From Candidatus Anaerobiospirillum merdipullorum (GTDB lineage: Bacteria; Pseudomonadota; Gammaproteobacteria; Enterobacterales; Succinivibrionaceae): 42,619 nt of DNA. The translations under genes and the position numbers were made by a program. This document shows positions 1 to 8,456 of the stretch, piece by piece. The notes under the pieces were generated by a model, which had not been told where the DNA came from, made no database searches, and worked only from the letters and a program-made list of their open reading frames with translations. How positions within the stretch are numbered: the stretch's first letter is position 1; each line of letters opens with the position of its first letter. The stretch spans positions 1-42,619 of the forward strand of contig JAHLFG010000039.1 in the NCBI GenBank assembly GCA_018883895.1, written 5' to 3'.

Positions 1-33
1 TTGGATCAACATTCCGCGGTGCCTGTTTCCTGA
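1..33 (+). CDS. C-terminal tail of a TnpB-type transposon nuclease (partial)
   Basis: The first frame reads LDQHSAVPVS and then a TGA stop at 31-33. Only ten residues are visible, so the family cannot be read from the protein. The call rests on what follows: a folded end at 41-127 of the kind that trails tnpB genes of IS200/IS605 elements, where the omega RNA overlaps the gene's 3' end. TnpB is an RNA-guided nuclease, ancestral to Cas12. It could also be the end of an unrelated gene. Confidence 0.35.
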   Translation: MDQHSAVPVS

Positions 34-40
34 TAAGCGC

Positions 41-127
41 AGTCCCCTGCGGGACTTAGGCTAGTCAACCTGGGCTTAAAGCTCTGCAGCTTCAAGCCCC
101 CGCCTCTTTAGGCGGGGGTAGTTGACC
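41..127 (+). ncRNA. omega-RNA-like right end of an IS200/IS605 (TnpB) element
   Basis: Three nested hairpins are visible. AGTCCC (41-46) pairs with GGGACT (51-56). AAGCT (79-83) pairs with AGCTT (88-92). CCCCCGCC (97-104) pairs with GGCGGGGG (111-118) around a TCTTTA loop. GTCAAC (64-69) can also pair with GTTGAC (121-126), closing the last two hairpins. A G/C-rich hairpin then a short GTTGAC-like end, directly after a stop codon, is the usual look of TnpB-element right ends from which guide RNA is made. If so, the guide would begin at about 127, in host flank. The alternative is a plain intrinsic terminator, but there is no U-run after the 97-118 hairpin. Confidence 0.55.
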
Positions 128-367
128 TTTAAAATCCTTGACCACCGTCTTAAGTTAACCTATGCTAACTCAACTTTTTACTCCGGGCTAGCCATGAGGG
201 TCACTTATTTTTAAAATTTTACTTAAATTCAATGGTGTACATTTATACGATTGAACATATATAAAACTGTAAAATTGATTGTAGCACTTTAATGCTCCGC
301 AAGGCAAAAATAGTGCTTTAAGCCTATAATAGGCACGGCAAAACCGCGTAATAACTTAAGTAACTTA
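128..367. other. AT-rich intergenic stretch upstream of the dnaT-like gene
   Basis: No gene is visible. The stretch is A/T-rich and carries the promoter at 322-334. AGCACT near 283 and AGTGCT near 311 could form a loose hairpin around it. Nothing else is recognisable. Confidence 0.4.
322..334 (+). promoter_or_regulatory. -10 box inside a 13-bp palindrome
   Basis: A consensus TATAAT at 325-330 is embedded in GCCTAT-A-ATAGGC, a perfect 13-bp inverted repeat. It lies 34 bp upstream of the dnaT-like start. No good -35 box is seen. A protein bound to the dyad would block the promoter, but palindromy around TATAAT can arise by chance. Confidence 0.45.
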
Positions 368-994
368 ATGAATAATATTGAATTTACTAAACTGCAAGAC
401 CGCTTTCTTTCCCATGAAGCGCGCTCCCTTTATCTCTTTTTTATCCGCCCGCGCGCCGAGCGCGGCCTGTATAGTGCGCCGCTGGGAGAAATGATTATGG
501 CCTTGCAAAATAACTCGCCAGTTTGCCCATTTAATGCCAGTCCGCAAATCTGCCTGCAACTTATACAGGAGCTGATGCACTGTGGTTTAATGGCTCCGGC
601 CTCAGATACTGAGCGCGCCCACGGTAAGGAATATCGCCTGCCATTGGTCGAGGCAGAAATGACCGCGCTTCCGGCCCTGCCCTTTGCCATGCACAGTGCC
701 TGGCGCCCCTCTGCAGCCTTTGCCCAAACCGCGCTCTTGGCAGGCCTTGATAGTGCTGACTTTAGCGATCAGGAATTGCGCGCCTTTGTAAGTTACTGGC
801 AAGGCCGTCCGGAAAAACGCAATCAACATGCCTGGGAGCGCGCCTTTGCCCAACGCTTAAGTAAAAATCGTGAGGCACGCGTCAGACCCCAACAGACGCC
901 AGCTTCACAGGCGGTAGGTACCGCCGCGCGCGTCAGCGGCGTGGCCGAAGGTTATGTGCCACGCGCGATCCCCCTGCCGCCGCATAAAGATTAA
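368..994 (+). CDS. DnaT-like primosome / ssDNA-binding protein
   Basis: The product is 208 aa. Residues about 112-185 match the DnaT DNA-binding domain: a WRPS start, then ELRAFVSYWQGR and NQHAWERAFAQRL. In E. coli DnaT this domain binds single-stranded DNA during PriA-dependent replication restart. The N-terminal part (about 10-95) looks like a small helical or winged-helix module, as in other DnaT-type proteins. The C-terminal about 25 residues are Pro/Ala-rich and probably disordered. No clear Shine-Dalgarno precedes the ATG at 368. folP follows 25 bp downstream on the same strand, so the two are probably co-transcribed. The domain call is strong; that it is the functional DnaT orthologue is inferred. 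Confidence 0.75.
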   Translation: MNNIEFTKLQDRFLSHEARSLYLFFIRPRAERGLYSAPLGEMIMALQNNSPVCPFNASPQICLQLIQELMHCGLMAPASDTERAHGKEYRLPLVEAEMTALPALPFAMHSAWRPSAAFAQTALLAGLDSADFSDQELRAFVSYWQGRPEKRNQHAWERAFAQRLSKNREARVRPQQTPASQAVGTAARVSGVAEGYVPRAIPLPPHKD

Positions 995-1019
995 AACTAC
1001 TGTCACTTAAAGGGAAAAC

Positions 1020-1877
1020 ATGATCTTAAATTTTAAAACGCAGTCCTTGGACTTGGCCACGCCCCGCATCATGGGGATCTTAAATGTAACCCCGGATTCT
1101 TTTTCCGATGGCGGAGAGCATAATACTGTCGCCACGGCCATTGATCATGCAGCCAAGATGATTGCCGAGGGTGCTGATATCATCGACATTGGCGGCGAAT
1201 CAACCCGCCCCTTTGCCACGCCGCTGTCTACTACGCAGGAATTAGAACGTGTCATTCCAGTAGTTGAGGCTTTGCATGCGCGTTTTGCCACCCCCTTATC
1301 CTTAGATACTTCCACCCCTGAGGTGATGCGCGCTGGCATTGCCGCCGGCGCCGACATGATTAATGATGCGCGCGCGCTGCAGCGTCCCGGAGCTTTGGCC
1401 ATGGCCGCTTCTTTACACGTGCCAGTCTGTCTCATGCACAGCCAAGGAGAGCCGCAACAGATGCAAGTAAGTCCTCACTATATACATTGCCCGGCGGAAG
1501 TGACGCACTTTTTATTAGCCCGTGCCGCGCAATGTGAACAAGCAGGTATCGCCCGTGACCAGCTTATCTTAGACCCAGGCTTTGGCTTTGGTAAAAGAGT
1601 ACAACATAACTATGAGCTACTCGCTTCCTTAGAGCATTTGTGTACGCTCGGTTATCCCGTGTTAATTGGCCTGTCGCGCAAGAGCATGATAGGCAAGGTA
1701 ATTGATGCCCCGCAGGTGCACGATCGTATAGCCGCCTCAGCGGCAGCGGCGATGCTGTGCGTGGAGCGCGGAGCGCGCATCGTGCGCGTACATGATGTGG
1801 CAGTGACCAAACAAATGCTGCAGGTATTGCAGGCGGTGCAGAATGCCAAAAAAGCTTTGGAGGTGGCATGCTCATAA
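1020..1877 (+). CDS. folP: Dihydropteroate synthase
   Basis: The 285-aa product condenses p-aminobenzoate with hydroxymethyl-dihydropterin diphosphate in folate synthesis and is the sulfonamide target. Both family signatures are present: GILNVTPDSFSDGG at residues 19-32 and DIIDIGGESTRP at 53-64. DPGFGFGK and the SRKSMIG loop (about 219-225) are also seen. Length is normal. AAGGGA stands just upstream of the ATG. The gene ends in TAATG, overlapping the ZIP transporter start, so the two are translationally coupled. It is not beside ftsH/glmM as in E. coli. Confidence 0.96.
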   Translation: MILNFKTQSLDLATPRIMGILNVTPDSFSDGGEHNTVATAIDHAAKMIAEGADIIDIGGESTRPFATPLSTTQELERVIPVVEALHARFATPLSLDTSTPEVMRAGIAAGADMINDARALQRPGALAMAASLHVPVCLMHSQGEPQQMQVSPHYIHCPAEVTHFLLARAAQCEQAGIARDQLILDPGFGFGKRVQHNYELLASLEHLCTLGYPVLIGLSRKSMIGKVIDAPQVHDRIAASAAAAMLCVERGARIVRVHDVAVTKQMLQVLQAVQNAKKALEVACS

Positions 1878-2587
1878 TGTTATTGGCGGCAGCTAGCTCC
1901 TCACTGTGCGCCATTGCCGCCTTACTCTTAATTGGTCTGCAACGCATTGAGCGCCTGGCCAAGCCCTTGGCCTTAATGGCAGCCGGCATGCTGTTGACCC
2001 TCGCTTTTGCCCACTTATTGCCCGAGGCCTTACATGGGGAGGCTGACAGTCATGATTTGGGCTTGGTGGCCTTGGGGACTATCTTGGTGCTCACCGCACT
2101 GGAGATGTTAAGTGGGCATGATCCTGCGCATGAGCACAGCGCAAGTAGCGGCGCGACCGGACTTTTAAGCGGCACCTTAGTGCACACCTTTTGTGATGGC
2201 ATTATGTTGGCCACCGCCTTTGCCACCGATATGCATGTGGGCCTGGCGGTTACCGCGGCGATTTTTATCCATGAATTGCCGCAGGAAATGGGCGATTATG
2301 CGCTCTTACTTGAATGCGGCTATAGTAAAAAACGCGCCTTTGTGGTCAATGTGGTCGCCCTAGGCGGCATGGTGGGCGGCGCTTTGTGCTCCAGTCTTAT
2401 CTTACAAGAGCTCACGCTCCTCTTGCCCTATGCGCTTACCATCGCGGGAAGTAGCTTTATCTATGTGGCCTTAAGTGCGCTCTTACCACGCCTTAAAGCA
2501 AGCGGCAGCACCAAGAGTGCGCTGTGGCGCCTTACGTGCCTCCTTTTAGGAGCGCTCCTTGCTTTGCTCCTCGTCCATCACCACTAA
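1868..2587 (+). CDS. ZIP-family divalent metal transporter
   Basis: The 239-aa membrane protein has about eight hydrophobic segments. It has the two ZIP metal-site motifs: HTFCDG (about residue 104-109, transmembrane helix 4) and HELPQEMGD (about 134-142, helix 5). A short His/Asp/Glu-rich loop (GHDPAHEHS) precedes helix 4, as is usual for zinc/iron uptake proteins. The start may be the ATG at 1868 or the one at 1877, which overlaps the folP stop as TAATG. Relation to ZupT/GufA is likely; the metal cannot be told from sequence. The run ends in HHH at the C terminus. Confidence 0.88.
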   Translation: MLIMLLAAASSSLCAIAALLLIGLQRIERLAKPLALMAAGMLLTLAFAHLLPEALHGEADSHDLGLVALGTILVLTALEMLSGHDPAHEHSASSGATGLLSGTLVHTFCDGIMLATAFATDMHVGLAVTAAIFIHELPQEMGDYALLLECGYSKKRAFVVNVVALGGMVGGALCSSLILQELTLLLPYALTIAGSSFIYVALSALLPRLKASGSTKSALWRLTCLLLGALLALLLVHHH

Positions 2588-2613
2588 GGCCTCTTTTGAC
2601 GTCTGTAATGTAG

Positions 2614-2659
2614 TGCCTTAAAAATAAGGGCGCTTAGAGCTTTAAAGCCCTAAGCGCCC
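2614..2659 (-). terminator. Intrinsic terminator between convergent genes
   Basis: GGGCGCTTAG (2628-2637) pairs with CTAAGCGCCC (2650-2659). On the minus strand the hairpin is followed by TTATTTTT (from 2627 down to 2620), so it best terminates the sulfhydrylase gene. It may also stop ZIP transcripts from the other side. Confidence 0.8.
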
Positions 2660-2685
2660 GGTAAGCTTTCTGCCTTAAACTAAAC

Positions 2686-3954
2686 TTAGATGGCAGCTAA
2701 AGCTTGCGTCAAATCAGCGATGATATCCTTGACGTTCTCCAAGCCCACCGACAGGCGGATAAGACCCGGGGTAATGCCGCACTCTACCAATTGCTCGTCG
2801 GTTAATTGACGATGCGTGGAGCTAGCCGGATGGAGCACGCAGGTGCGGATATCGGCCACATGGACCTGCAAGGAGGTCATCTTTAAGCTGTCGATAAACT
2901 TCGCGCCGGCCTCACGCCCGCCCTTTAACTCAAAGGAGATCACGCCCGAGGCGCCATTCTTTAAGTACTTTTGCGCCAGCTTAAAGTTAGGCGAGCTTTC
3001 AAGGCCCGGATAACGGACCTCACTAATCTTATCTTGCGTACTTAAGAACTTGGCCACCTCTAAGGCGTTTTCGCAATAACGCGGCATGCGTAAGGCCAAG
3101 GTCTCCAGGCCCAAATTAATATAGAAGGCACCTTGGGCAGTCTGGCAACAGCCCAAGTCACGCATTAACTGCGCGCGGGCCTTGACGATATAGGCCGCCT
3201 TGCCAAAGGTCTTGGTATAGACGATGCCGTGATAGGACGGATCGGGGGTGACAAATTCCTCAAAGCGCGGACTTGCCGTCCAGTCAAACTTACCTGAGTC
3301 AACAATCACGCCGCCTACCTGCAGCGCATGGCCATCTAAATACTTGGTGGTCGAATGCACCACGATATCGGCGCCAAATTCAAACGGGCGGCACAAGATC
3401 GGGGTGGCAAAGGTATTGTCGACAATAAGCGGCAAACCGGCCTCATGGGCAATATTGGCAATGCGCTCAATATCGAGCACATCCATCGACGGATTGGCAA
3501 TGGTCTCACCGAAGATAGCCTTGGTGTTCGGTCGAATCGCGGCCTTAATCTCCTCATCGCTTGAGCGCTCATCGATAAAGGTCACCTCAATGCCAAAGCG
3601 CTTTAAGGTCACGGCAAATAAATTAAAGGTGCCGCCATAAATACTGCTCATCGATAAGACATGATCGCCAGCCTTAGCTAAGGTCATGATGGAAATGAGG
3701 CTGGCGGCCTGACCTGAGGAGGTGCACATCGCGCCGACACCACCTTCTAAAGCGGCAATTTTCTGCTCCACCGCATCCACGGTCGGATTGCTCAAACGCG
3801 AATAGAAAAAGCCCGGTAACTCTAAGTCAAACAGCTGCGCCACCTGCTTGGTGGAGCTATAAGTAAAAGTAGTGCTCTGCACAATCGGCAGTACGCGCGG
3901 CTCGCCATTTTTCGGCGTATAACCGGCATGTAAACATAAAGACTCTAATTCCAT
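2686..3954 (-). CDS. metY: O-acetylhomoserine sulfhydrylase (PLP enzyme)
   Basis: The 422-aa protein belongs to the Cys/Met-metabolism PLP family. The PLP lysine is in HSTTKYLDGH (about residue 207). The YSRLSNPT cofactor loop, SSGQAA and IVDNTFATP segments are all present. Length (about 420-430) and the long insertions favour MetY, which makes homocysteine from O-acetylhomoserine and sulfide, over MetB/MetC (about 385 aa). It stands alone, and the stretch upstream shows no SAM riboswitch fold I could recognise. A MetZ-like O-succinylhomoserine use cannot be excluded. Confidence 0.9.
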   Translation of the reverse strand: MELESLCLHAGYTPKNGEPRVLPIVQSTTFTYSSTKQVAQLFDLELPGFFYSRLSNPTVDAVEQKIAALEGGVGAMCTSSGQAASLISIMTLAKAGDHVLSMSSIYGGTFNLFAVTLKRFGIEVTFIDERSSDEEIKAAIRPNTKAIFGETIANPSMDVLDIERIANIAHEAGLPLIVDNTFATPILCRPFEFGADIVVHSTTKYLDGHALQVGGVIVDSGKFDWTASPRFEEFVTPDPSYHGIVYTKTFGKAAYIVKARAQLMRDLGCCQTAQGAFYINLGLETLALRMPRYCENALEVAKFLSTQDKISEVRYPGLESSPNFKLAQKYLKNGASGVISFELKGGREAGAKFIDSLKMTSLQVHVADIRTCVLHPASSTHRQLTDEQLVECGITPGLIRLSVGLENVKDIIADLTQALAAI

Positions 3955-4300
3955 GAATCCATACCTTATCTGACTAACTAAATTTAAGTTCTAAAGCAAT
4001 AATAGAGCGTTCCATGTTAATCCAAGCGCCAAGCTTGGTGTTAGTAGAGATCGTTACTGCACCTTTTTAAGGCAAGATTGCACTGTAAGCATGCTCCAAT
4101 TGTGCGCAAAGAGCGTAAATTGGCCGCCTATAGCGCCCACCATCCCGCTTTACCTGCCTAGCTTACGCACCAAAATTAAGCAATGCCCCCGTCCTGACCT
4201 GCGATCGGCACTTAAAGCTTGCACCATAAACAGACAGCTCTACAATAAACTACATTTTTAGTTAACTTGATTGTATTAACCATTTTCCAAGGAGATAACT
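3955..4300. promoter_or_regulatory. Divergent intergenic region with promoter for the binding-protein gene
   Basis: The 346-bp gap separates two divergent genes. For the + gene, TTGCAC (4219-4224), a 16-bp spacer and TACAAT (4241-4246) form a plausible sigma-70 promoter. A strong AAGGAGA Shine-Dalgarno lies at 4289-4295. The minus strand has TATTAT-like sequence near 4003 that could drive metY. I see no MetJ boxes or riboswitch. Confidence 0.45.
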
Positions 4301-5071
4301 ATGTTTTCACTCAAGGCCCTGCGGACTGCCGCCGGCATCGCTCTGTTAAGCGCCGGTGCTCTGTTCTCCTCTGTGCAAGCAGCTGAGGGTCAGGTACTCC
4401 GCGTTGGTGCCGAGCCGTCTTATGCCCCCTTTGAGTTCATGGACGAGCAAACCAAGCAATTAACCGGTTTTGACATTGAACTTATCGAAGCGATTGCCAA
4501 GGCCGAAGGTTACAGTATGGAAGTCTCCACCATGCCCTTTGATGCCTTAATCCCGGCCCTCTTTACCAATACCATCGATGTGGCGCTGTCGGCGATGACG
4601 ATTACCGAAGAGCGTCTCAAGCGCGTCGATTTCTCCGAGCCCTACTATGAATCTGGTCTTACCATCTTAATTCGTCAAGAGGATAAGGATAAGATTAAGA
4701 GCGTGGCCGATTTGAAGAATGAAACCATTTGCGTGCAAATCGGCACCACCGGTGCGTTCTATGCTGAAGAGCAAATTGAAGGCTCCACGGTCAAGCAGTT
4801 CAACTCCGCTCCGGAATCTTATTTAGAGCTCAAAGCCGGCGGTTGCCGCGCGGCCATCAATGACCGTCCGGTCAATGACTACTATTTGGCCACTAATCAG
4901 TCCGCCGGCATTATGTCGCTGCCGGGCACTTTATCGGCCGAGAATTATGGTATTGCGGTCAACAAGGGCAATAGCGAGATCTTAAATTTAGTCAACTCCG
5001 GCTTTGCCAAGATTAAGGCCGACGGCACTTACGACAAGCTCTATCAAAAGTGGTTTGGTGCCAAGCAATAA
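4301..5071 (+). CDS. Periplasmic amino-acid-binding protein of an ABC transporter
   Basis: The 256-aa protein has a signal peptide (residues 1-27, cleaved after SSVQA) and the family-3 solute-binding fold. VGAEPSYAPFEFMDEQTKQLTGFDIEL opens the ligand lobe, MPFDALIPAL and DVALSAMTITEER line the pocket, and GTTGAFYAEE marks lobe 2. These resemble GlnH/ArtJ/HisJ-type polar amino acid receptors; ligand identity is not decidable. No permease or ATPase gene is adjacent, so the partners must be elsewhere. A strong intrinsic terminator follows, so it is probably monocistronic and highly expressed. Confidence 0.88.
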   Translation: MFSLKALRTAAGIALLSAGALFSSVQAAEGQVLRVGAEPSYAPFEFMDEQTKQLTGFDIELIEAIAKAEGYSMEVSTMPFDALIPALFTNTIDVALSAMTITEERLKRVDFSEPYYESGLTILIRQEDKDKIKSVADLKNETICVQIGTTGAFYAEEQIEGSTVKQFNSAPESYLELKAGGCRAAINDRPVNDYYLATNQSAGIMSLPGTLSAENYGIAVNKGNSEILNLVNSGFAKIKADGTYDKLYQKWFGAKQ

Positions 5072-5098
5072 GATTTTCACAACGTAAATCTTAACTGT

Positions 5099-5126
5099 AG
5101 CCGGCAAGAGAGCCGGCTTTATTTTT
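5099..5126 (+). terminator. Intrinsic terminator after the binding-protein gene
   Basis: AGCCGGC (5099-5105) and GCCGGCT (5112-5118) form a G/C-rich stem with a 6-nt loop, followed by TTATTTTT (5119-5126). Confidence 0.9.
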
Positions 5127-5128
5127 GC

Positions 5129-5158
5129 TTGAGTTAAGGCGCAATTTAGGTTTATAGT
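5129..5158 (+). promoter_or_regulatory. Sigma-70 promoter for lolCDE
   Basis: TTGAGT (5129-5134) and TATAGT (5153-5158) are separated by 18 bp, immediately after the preceding terminator and 36 bp before the lolC ATG. Confidence 0.6.
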
Positions 5159-5194
5159 AAGCCGTCATATTCTTGCCATGAGCTCAACGTTTGC

Positions 5195-6391
5195 ATGCTA
5201 CGCTACCATCTTACTTGCAGTATTGCCCTGCGTTATGCCTTTTCGCGTCAGGCCCATAAATTTGCCTTCTTTGTGGCCATCTTAGCTGCCTTAGGCATCG
5301 CCATTGGCGTTAGTGCCTTAATTACCGTCTCTGCCGTCATGCAAGGCCTGCAAGATAGGTTAAAAAGCGCCATTCTCGCCACCACCCCGCATGTGGTGGT
5401 TACCTTAAAGCAAGAGAGCGATCTCAAGACCCTCTTAGAACTTCCGCAAGTAAGTGCCGCCCTGCCCTTTGTGCAAGGCGAGGTCTTATTGCAAAGCCCG
5501 CAGGGTTTGCAACTTGCCACCTTGCAGGGCTATGAACTAGATAAGTTACAGCCAAGTGCAACGTCTCCTACTCTCACCGTTAAAGATCTAGGGCTCCTGA
5601 CGCCCCCGACCGCGCAAAGCTATGCCCTGCTCGTACCGCAAAACTTTATGCTCCAACACAGCCTCGTGCCGGGGATGAAGATCCGCCTTATTGCCACACA
5701 AAATGCCCGTTATACCCCGTTAGGCCTCACCCCCACGCAGCGGCTATTTACCATTGAGCGTCCGGTGGCGCTGCCCTTGCCAGCAGGAACGCCGGTGACC
5801 TTAATTGGCGCCTATGACGATGTGCGCCGCCTGTTGCGCACCAATACCTTAAGCGTGCGTCTTTTTTTACACGATCCTTTTTTAATTGAGGACTTAAGCC
5901 CACGCCTGCAGGCCATGGGCTTTACATTTAGCGATTGGCGCGCCACACAGGGCGACTTTTTTAAGGCCGTGGCCTTAGAGAAATTGTCGATGTCAGTCAT
6001 GCTGTGCCTTATCATTGTCACCGCGGCCTTTAACATCCTCTCGGCGCTTACCATGTTAGTCAGCGCCCGTTTACATGAAATTGCGGTACTCAAGACCTTA
6101 GGTTTAACCCGCGGGAAAATCCTTACCATCTTTATGTGCCAGGGCCTCATTTGCGCCGCTTGCGGCGTTATCTTGGGAATTATCCTTGGTCTGCCCTTGG
6201 CCTTAAACGCGCAAAGTCTGCTGACGCTGTTTAATATCAGCATTATTCAAGGCACCCTGCCGGTGACCTTAAATGTCGGGCAAATTGTGGTAATTGCCTT
6301 AAGTTGCCTGGCTCTTGCGGCATTGTGTACCCTTTATCCAGCCTTAAAGGCCGCCGCCTGTGACCCCTCACGCCATTTGGCTAGTTTATAG
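5195..6391 (+). CDS. lolC: Lipoprotein-releasing ABC transporter, membrane subunit LolC
   Basis: The 398-aa protein has one N-terminal transmembrane helix (about 22-48), a large periplasmic domain (about 50-265), and three C-terminal helices, the FtsX/MacB fold. The N-terminal LRYAFSRQAHKF followed by AALGIAIGVSALITVSAVMQG is typical of LolC/LolE. With LolD and LolE it extracts lipoproteins from the inner membrane and passes them to LolA. Only 9 bp separate it from lolD. The Shine-Dalgarno is weak. Assignment to LolC rather than LolE rests on gene order. Confidence 0.88.
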   Translation: MLRYHLTCSIALRYAFSRQAHKFAFFVAILAALGIAIGVSALITVSAVMQGLQDRLKSAILATTPHVVVTLKQESDLKTLLELPQVSAALPFVQGEVLLQSPQGLQLATLQGYELDKLQPSATSPTLTVKDLGLLTPPTAQSYALLVPQNFMLQHSLVPGMKIRLIATQNARYTPLGLTPTQRLFTIERPVALPLPAGTPVTLIGAYDDVRRLLRTNTLSVRLFLHDPFLIEDLSPRLQAMGFTFSDWRATQGDFFKAVALEKLSMSVMLCLIIVTAAFNILSALTMLVSARLHEIAVLKTLGLTRGKILTIFMCQGLICAACGVILGIILGLPLALNAQSLLTLFNISIIQGTLPVTLNVGQIVVIALSCLALAALCTLYPALKAAACDPSRHLASL

Positions 6392-6400
6392 GAGAAAGAC

Positions 6401-7102
6401 ATGACCCCCATCTTGCAGGCCATTGAGCTTACGCGCACCTTTCATGAAGGCGCGATTGCCACCCCGGTCTTAAAGGGGCTGACCATGGCTATCCCCGATC
6501 ACAAACTTACCGCCATTATCGGTAAATCAGGCTCGGGCAAGAGCACCTTATTGCATATTTTGGGTACGCTAGACACTCCCAGCTCCGGCCAATTACTGTT
6601 CAAAGACATAGACGTACTCAAGCTTTCAGACAAGGCCAAGGCGCAATTGCGCGCCACCCATTTGGGCTTTGTCTATCAATTCCATCATTTGCTCATGGAC
6701 TTTAGTGCCCTAGAAAACGTCGCCCTGCCCTTGCTTATTGCCAAAGTGCCACGTGATACGGCCTATGCCCGCGCTACGGAGTATTTAGAAAAAGTGGGCC
6801 TGCAAGATAAGCGCCATGCGCGCCCCTCTGAGCTTTCAGGCGGCCAAAGACAGCGCGTAGCCATTGCCCGTGCTCTCTGCCCGCAACCTGATTTAATCTT
6901 AGCCGACGAGCCTACCGGCAATTTGGATGAGGAAAATGCCGCCACTGTTTTTGCCCTGTTTGAAAAACTGGTGCGCAGCGAAGAGCGCGCAGTGGTGATG
7001 GTAACGCATGATTTAAGTTTAGCAAGGCGTTGCGATACCATCTTTGCGCTGGAAAACGGCAGTGGCCACTTTATTGAGGATAAGACATGTCCTGCCCTTT
7101 AA
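6401..7102 (+). CDS. lolD: Lipoprotein-releasing ABC transporter ATPase LolD
   Basis: The 233-aa ATPase has Walker A GKSGSGKST (residues 41-49), signature LSGGQRQR (about 145-152), and Walker B LILADEPTGNLD (about 163-174), then the H-loop in MVTHD. YQFHHLLMDFSALENV is the characteristic Q-loop stretch of the LolD/MacB group. GGAGAAAGAC precedes the ATG. Its last 16 bases overlap lolE, so the products are coupled. Confidence 0.95.
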   Translation: MTPILQAIELTRTFHEGAIATPVLKGLTMAIPDHKLTAIIGKSGSGKSTLLHILGTLDTPSSGQLLFKDIDVLKLSDKAKAQLRATHLGFVYQFHHLLMDFSALENVALPLLIAKVPRDTAYARATEYLEKVGLQDKRHARPSELSGGQRQRVAIARALCPQPDLILADEPTGNLDEENAATVFALFEKLVRSEERAVVMVTHDLSLARRCDTIFALENGSGHFIEDKTCPAL

Positions 7103-8370
7103 GCCTCAATCTGGCACTGCGTTTTTATCGCTCTAAACGTAAGGCGGCGCTGGCCAAATTCATGTCCTTTGCCGCCACGGCCGGCATTGCAGTAGGAGTC
7201 TTTGCGCTCATTGTCGGTCTGTCGGCCATGAACGGCTTTGAGCGTGAGCTAAATAATCGTGTGTTAAACCTCATTCCGGCGGCGCAAATTAAAGCTACCC
7301 ACGTTAGTTTCACCGATGCCTACGGTTTTGCTCAGCGCTTACGTCAAGAGCCGGGCATTGTCGCAGCCCTGCCATGTTTAGAGCTTGAAGTCGTCTTCAG
7401 CAATGGCCGCGATTTGGCCCCGGGACTTGTCTATGGCGTTGACAGTAAAGCGCAATTACAGCTCACCCCCATAAGTCCCTTCCTCTCGGTGCCTTTAAGT
7501 ACGCTCGATACCACCGCACCAACAAGCTTAGCGACCTCTGACGCGCCCGCCACTTTGCCGGTTATCTTAGGGCGCGGGCTCATGGACAAACTGCACTTAG
7601 AAGTAGGCGCTATTTGCTATCTTTATGTCAGCACCGGGGCGCGCGCTGATACTAGCGCGACCTTCAAAGCCCCGCAAAGTGTGGCCCTGCGCATTGTGGG
7701 GGTGCTGCACAGTGGCGGGCAACTTGATAATGCGGTGGGCTTTGTGGCCTTAGATAAGGCTTTAACGCGCTTTAATTTGGCCGGGCCCAATCAAATTCAA
7801 CTTAAAGTCACCGACTTAATGCAGGCGCAAAGCATTGCCTATCAGGCTGCGGCGGCCACCGCGCAAGAGGCCTGTTTCGTTGAGTCATGGCTCTTTTCCC
7901 AGGGCAAGCTCTATCATGATATACAAATGGTGCGCGGCTTAATGTATTTGGCGATGATCTTGGTGCTTGCCGTGGCCTCCTTTAATATCGTCTCCACCTT
8001 GGTGATGGTGGTAAGTGAGAAAAAACGCGAGATTGCCATTTTACTTACCATGGGCTCCCCCCGCCCGCTTATCGTGCGCACCTTTTGTTTATTGGGGCTG
8101 CTCTCGGCTATAAAGGGCCTGACGGTAGGCCTCATCCTGGGGCTTGCCGTTGCCTGGGGACTTACGCCCTTAACGCGCTTTATCGAAACGCAGTTTAACT
8201 TTAAGTTTTTAAACCCGGAGATCTACTTTATTGACTTTATACCGTCAAGTTTGCAGCTTGGTGACGTGCTCTTGGTGATGGGCTGTGCCCTCTTGATGAG
8301 TGTGCTTGCCGCGCTCTATCCAGCCTGGCGAGCCGCTAAGGTGCAACCGGCGCTGGAATTAAATGGTTAA
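7087..8370 (+). CDS. lolE: Lipoprotein-releasing ABC transporter, membrane subunit LolE
   Basis: The 427-aa protein has the same layout as LolC. Helix 1 (about 20-46) carries GIAVGVFALIVGLSAMNGFERELNN, the hallmark of the Lol membrane subunits. A periplasmic domain follows, then three C-terminal helices with SFNIVSTLVMVVSEKKREIAILLTMG, the ATPase-coupling loop. Two different membrane subunits, rather than a single LolF, mean the LolCDE type of system. The gene overlaps lolD by 16 bp. Confidence 0.93.
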   Translation: MSCPLSLNLALRFYRSKRKAALAKFMSFAATAGIAVGVFALIVGLSAMNGFERELNNRVLNLIPAAQIKATHVSFTDAYGFAQRLRQEPGIVAALPCLELEVVFSNGRDLAPGLVYGVDSKAQLQLTPISPFLSVPLSTLDTTAPTSLATSDAPATLPVILGRGLMDKLHLEVGAICYLYVSTGARADTSATFKAPQSVALRIVGVLHSGGQLDNAVGFVALDKALTRFNLAGPNQIQLKVTDLMQAQSIAYQAAAATAQEACFVESWLFSQGKLYHDIQMVRGLMYLAMILVLAVASFNIVSTLVMVVSEKKREIAILLTMGSPRPLIVRTFCLLGLLSAIKGLTVGLILGLAVAWGLTPLTRFIETQFNFKFLNPEIYFIDFIPSSLQLGDVLLVMGCALLMSVLAALYPAWRAAKVQPALELNG

Positions 8371-8456
8371 CCAATTTGCCAGAACGAAGCGCTTGTCGGC
8401 ATAATAGACTGGTAAACCTTGATTTCTTTTTAAGATGCAGTTTAAGGGGAAAAATT

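Noticed and set aside
1564-1989. 141-codon frame antisense to the folP/ZIP junction
   Set aside because: Lies opposite two well-supported genes and has no promoter, ribosome site or domain.
3955-4300. SAM riboswitch or MetJ boxes upstream of metY
   Set aside because: No SAM-box fold or AGACGTCT-like repeats could be found.
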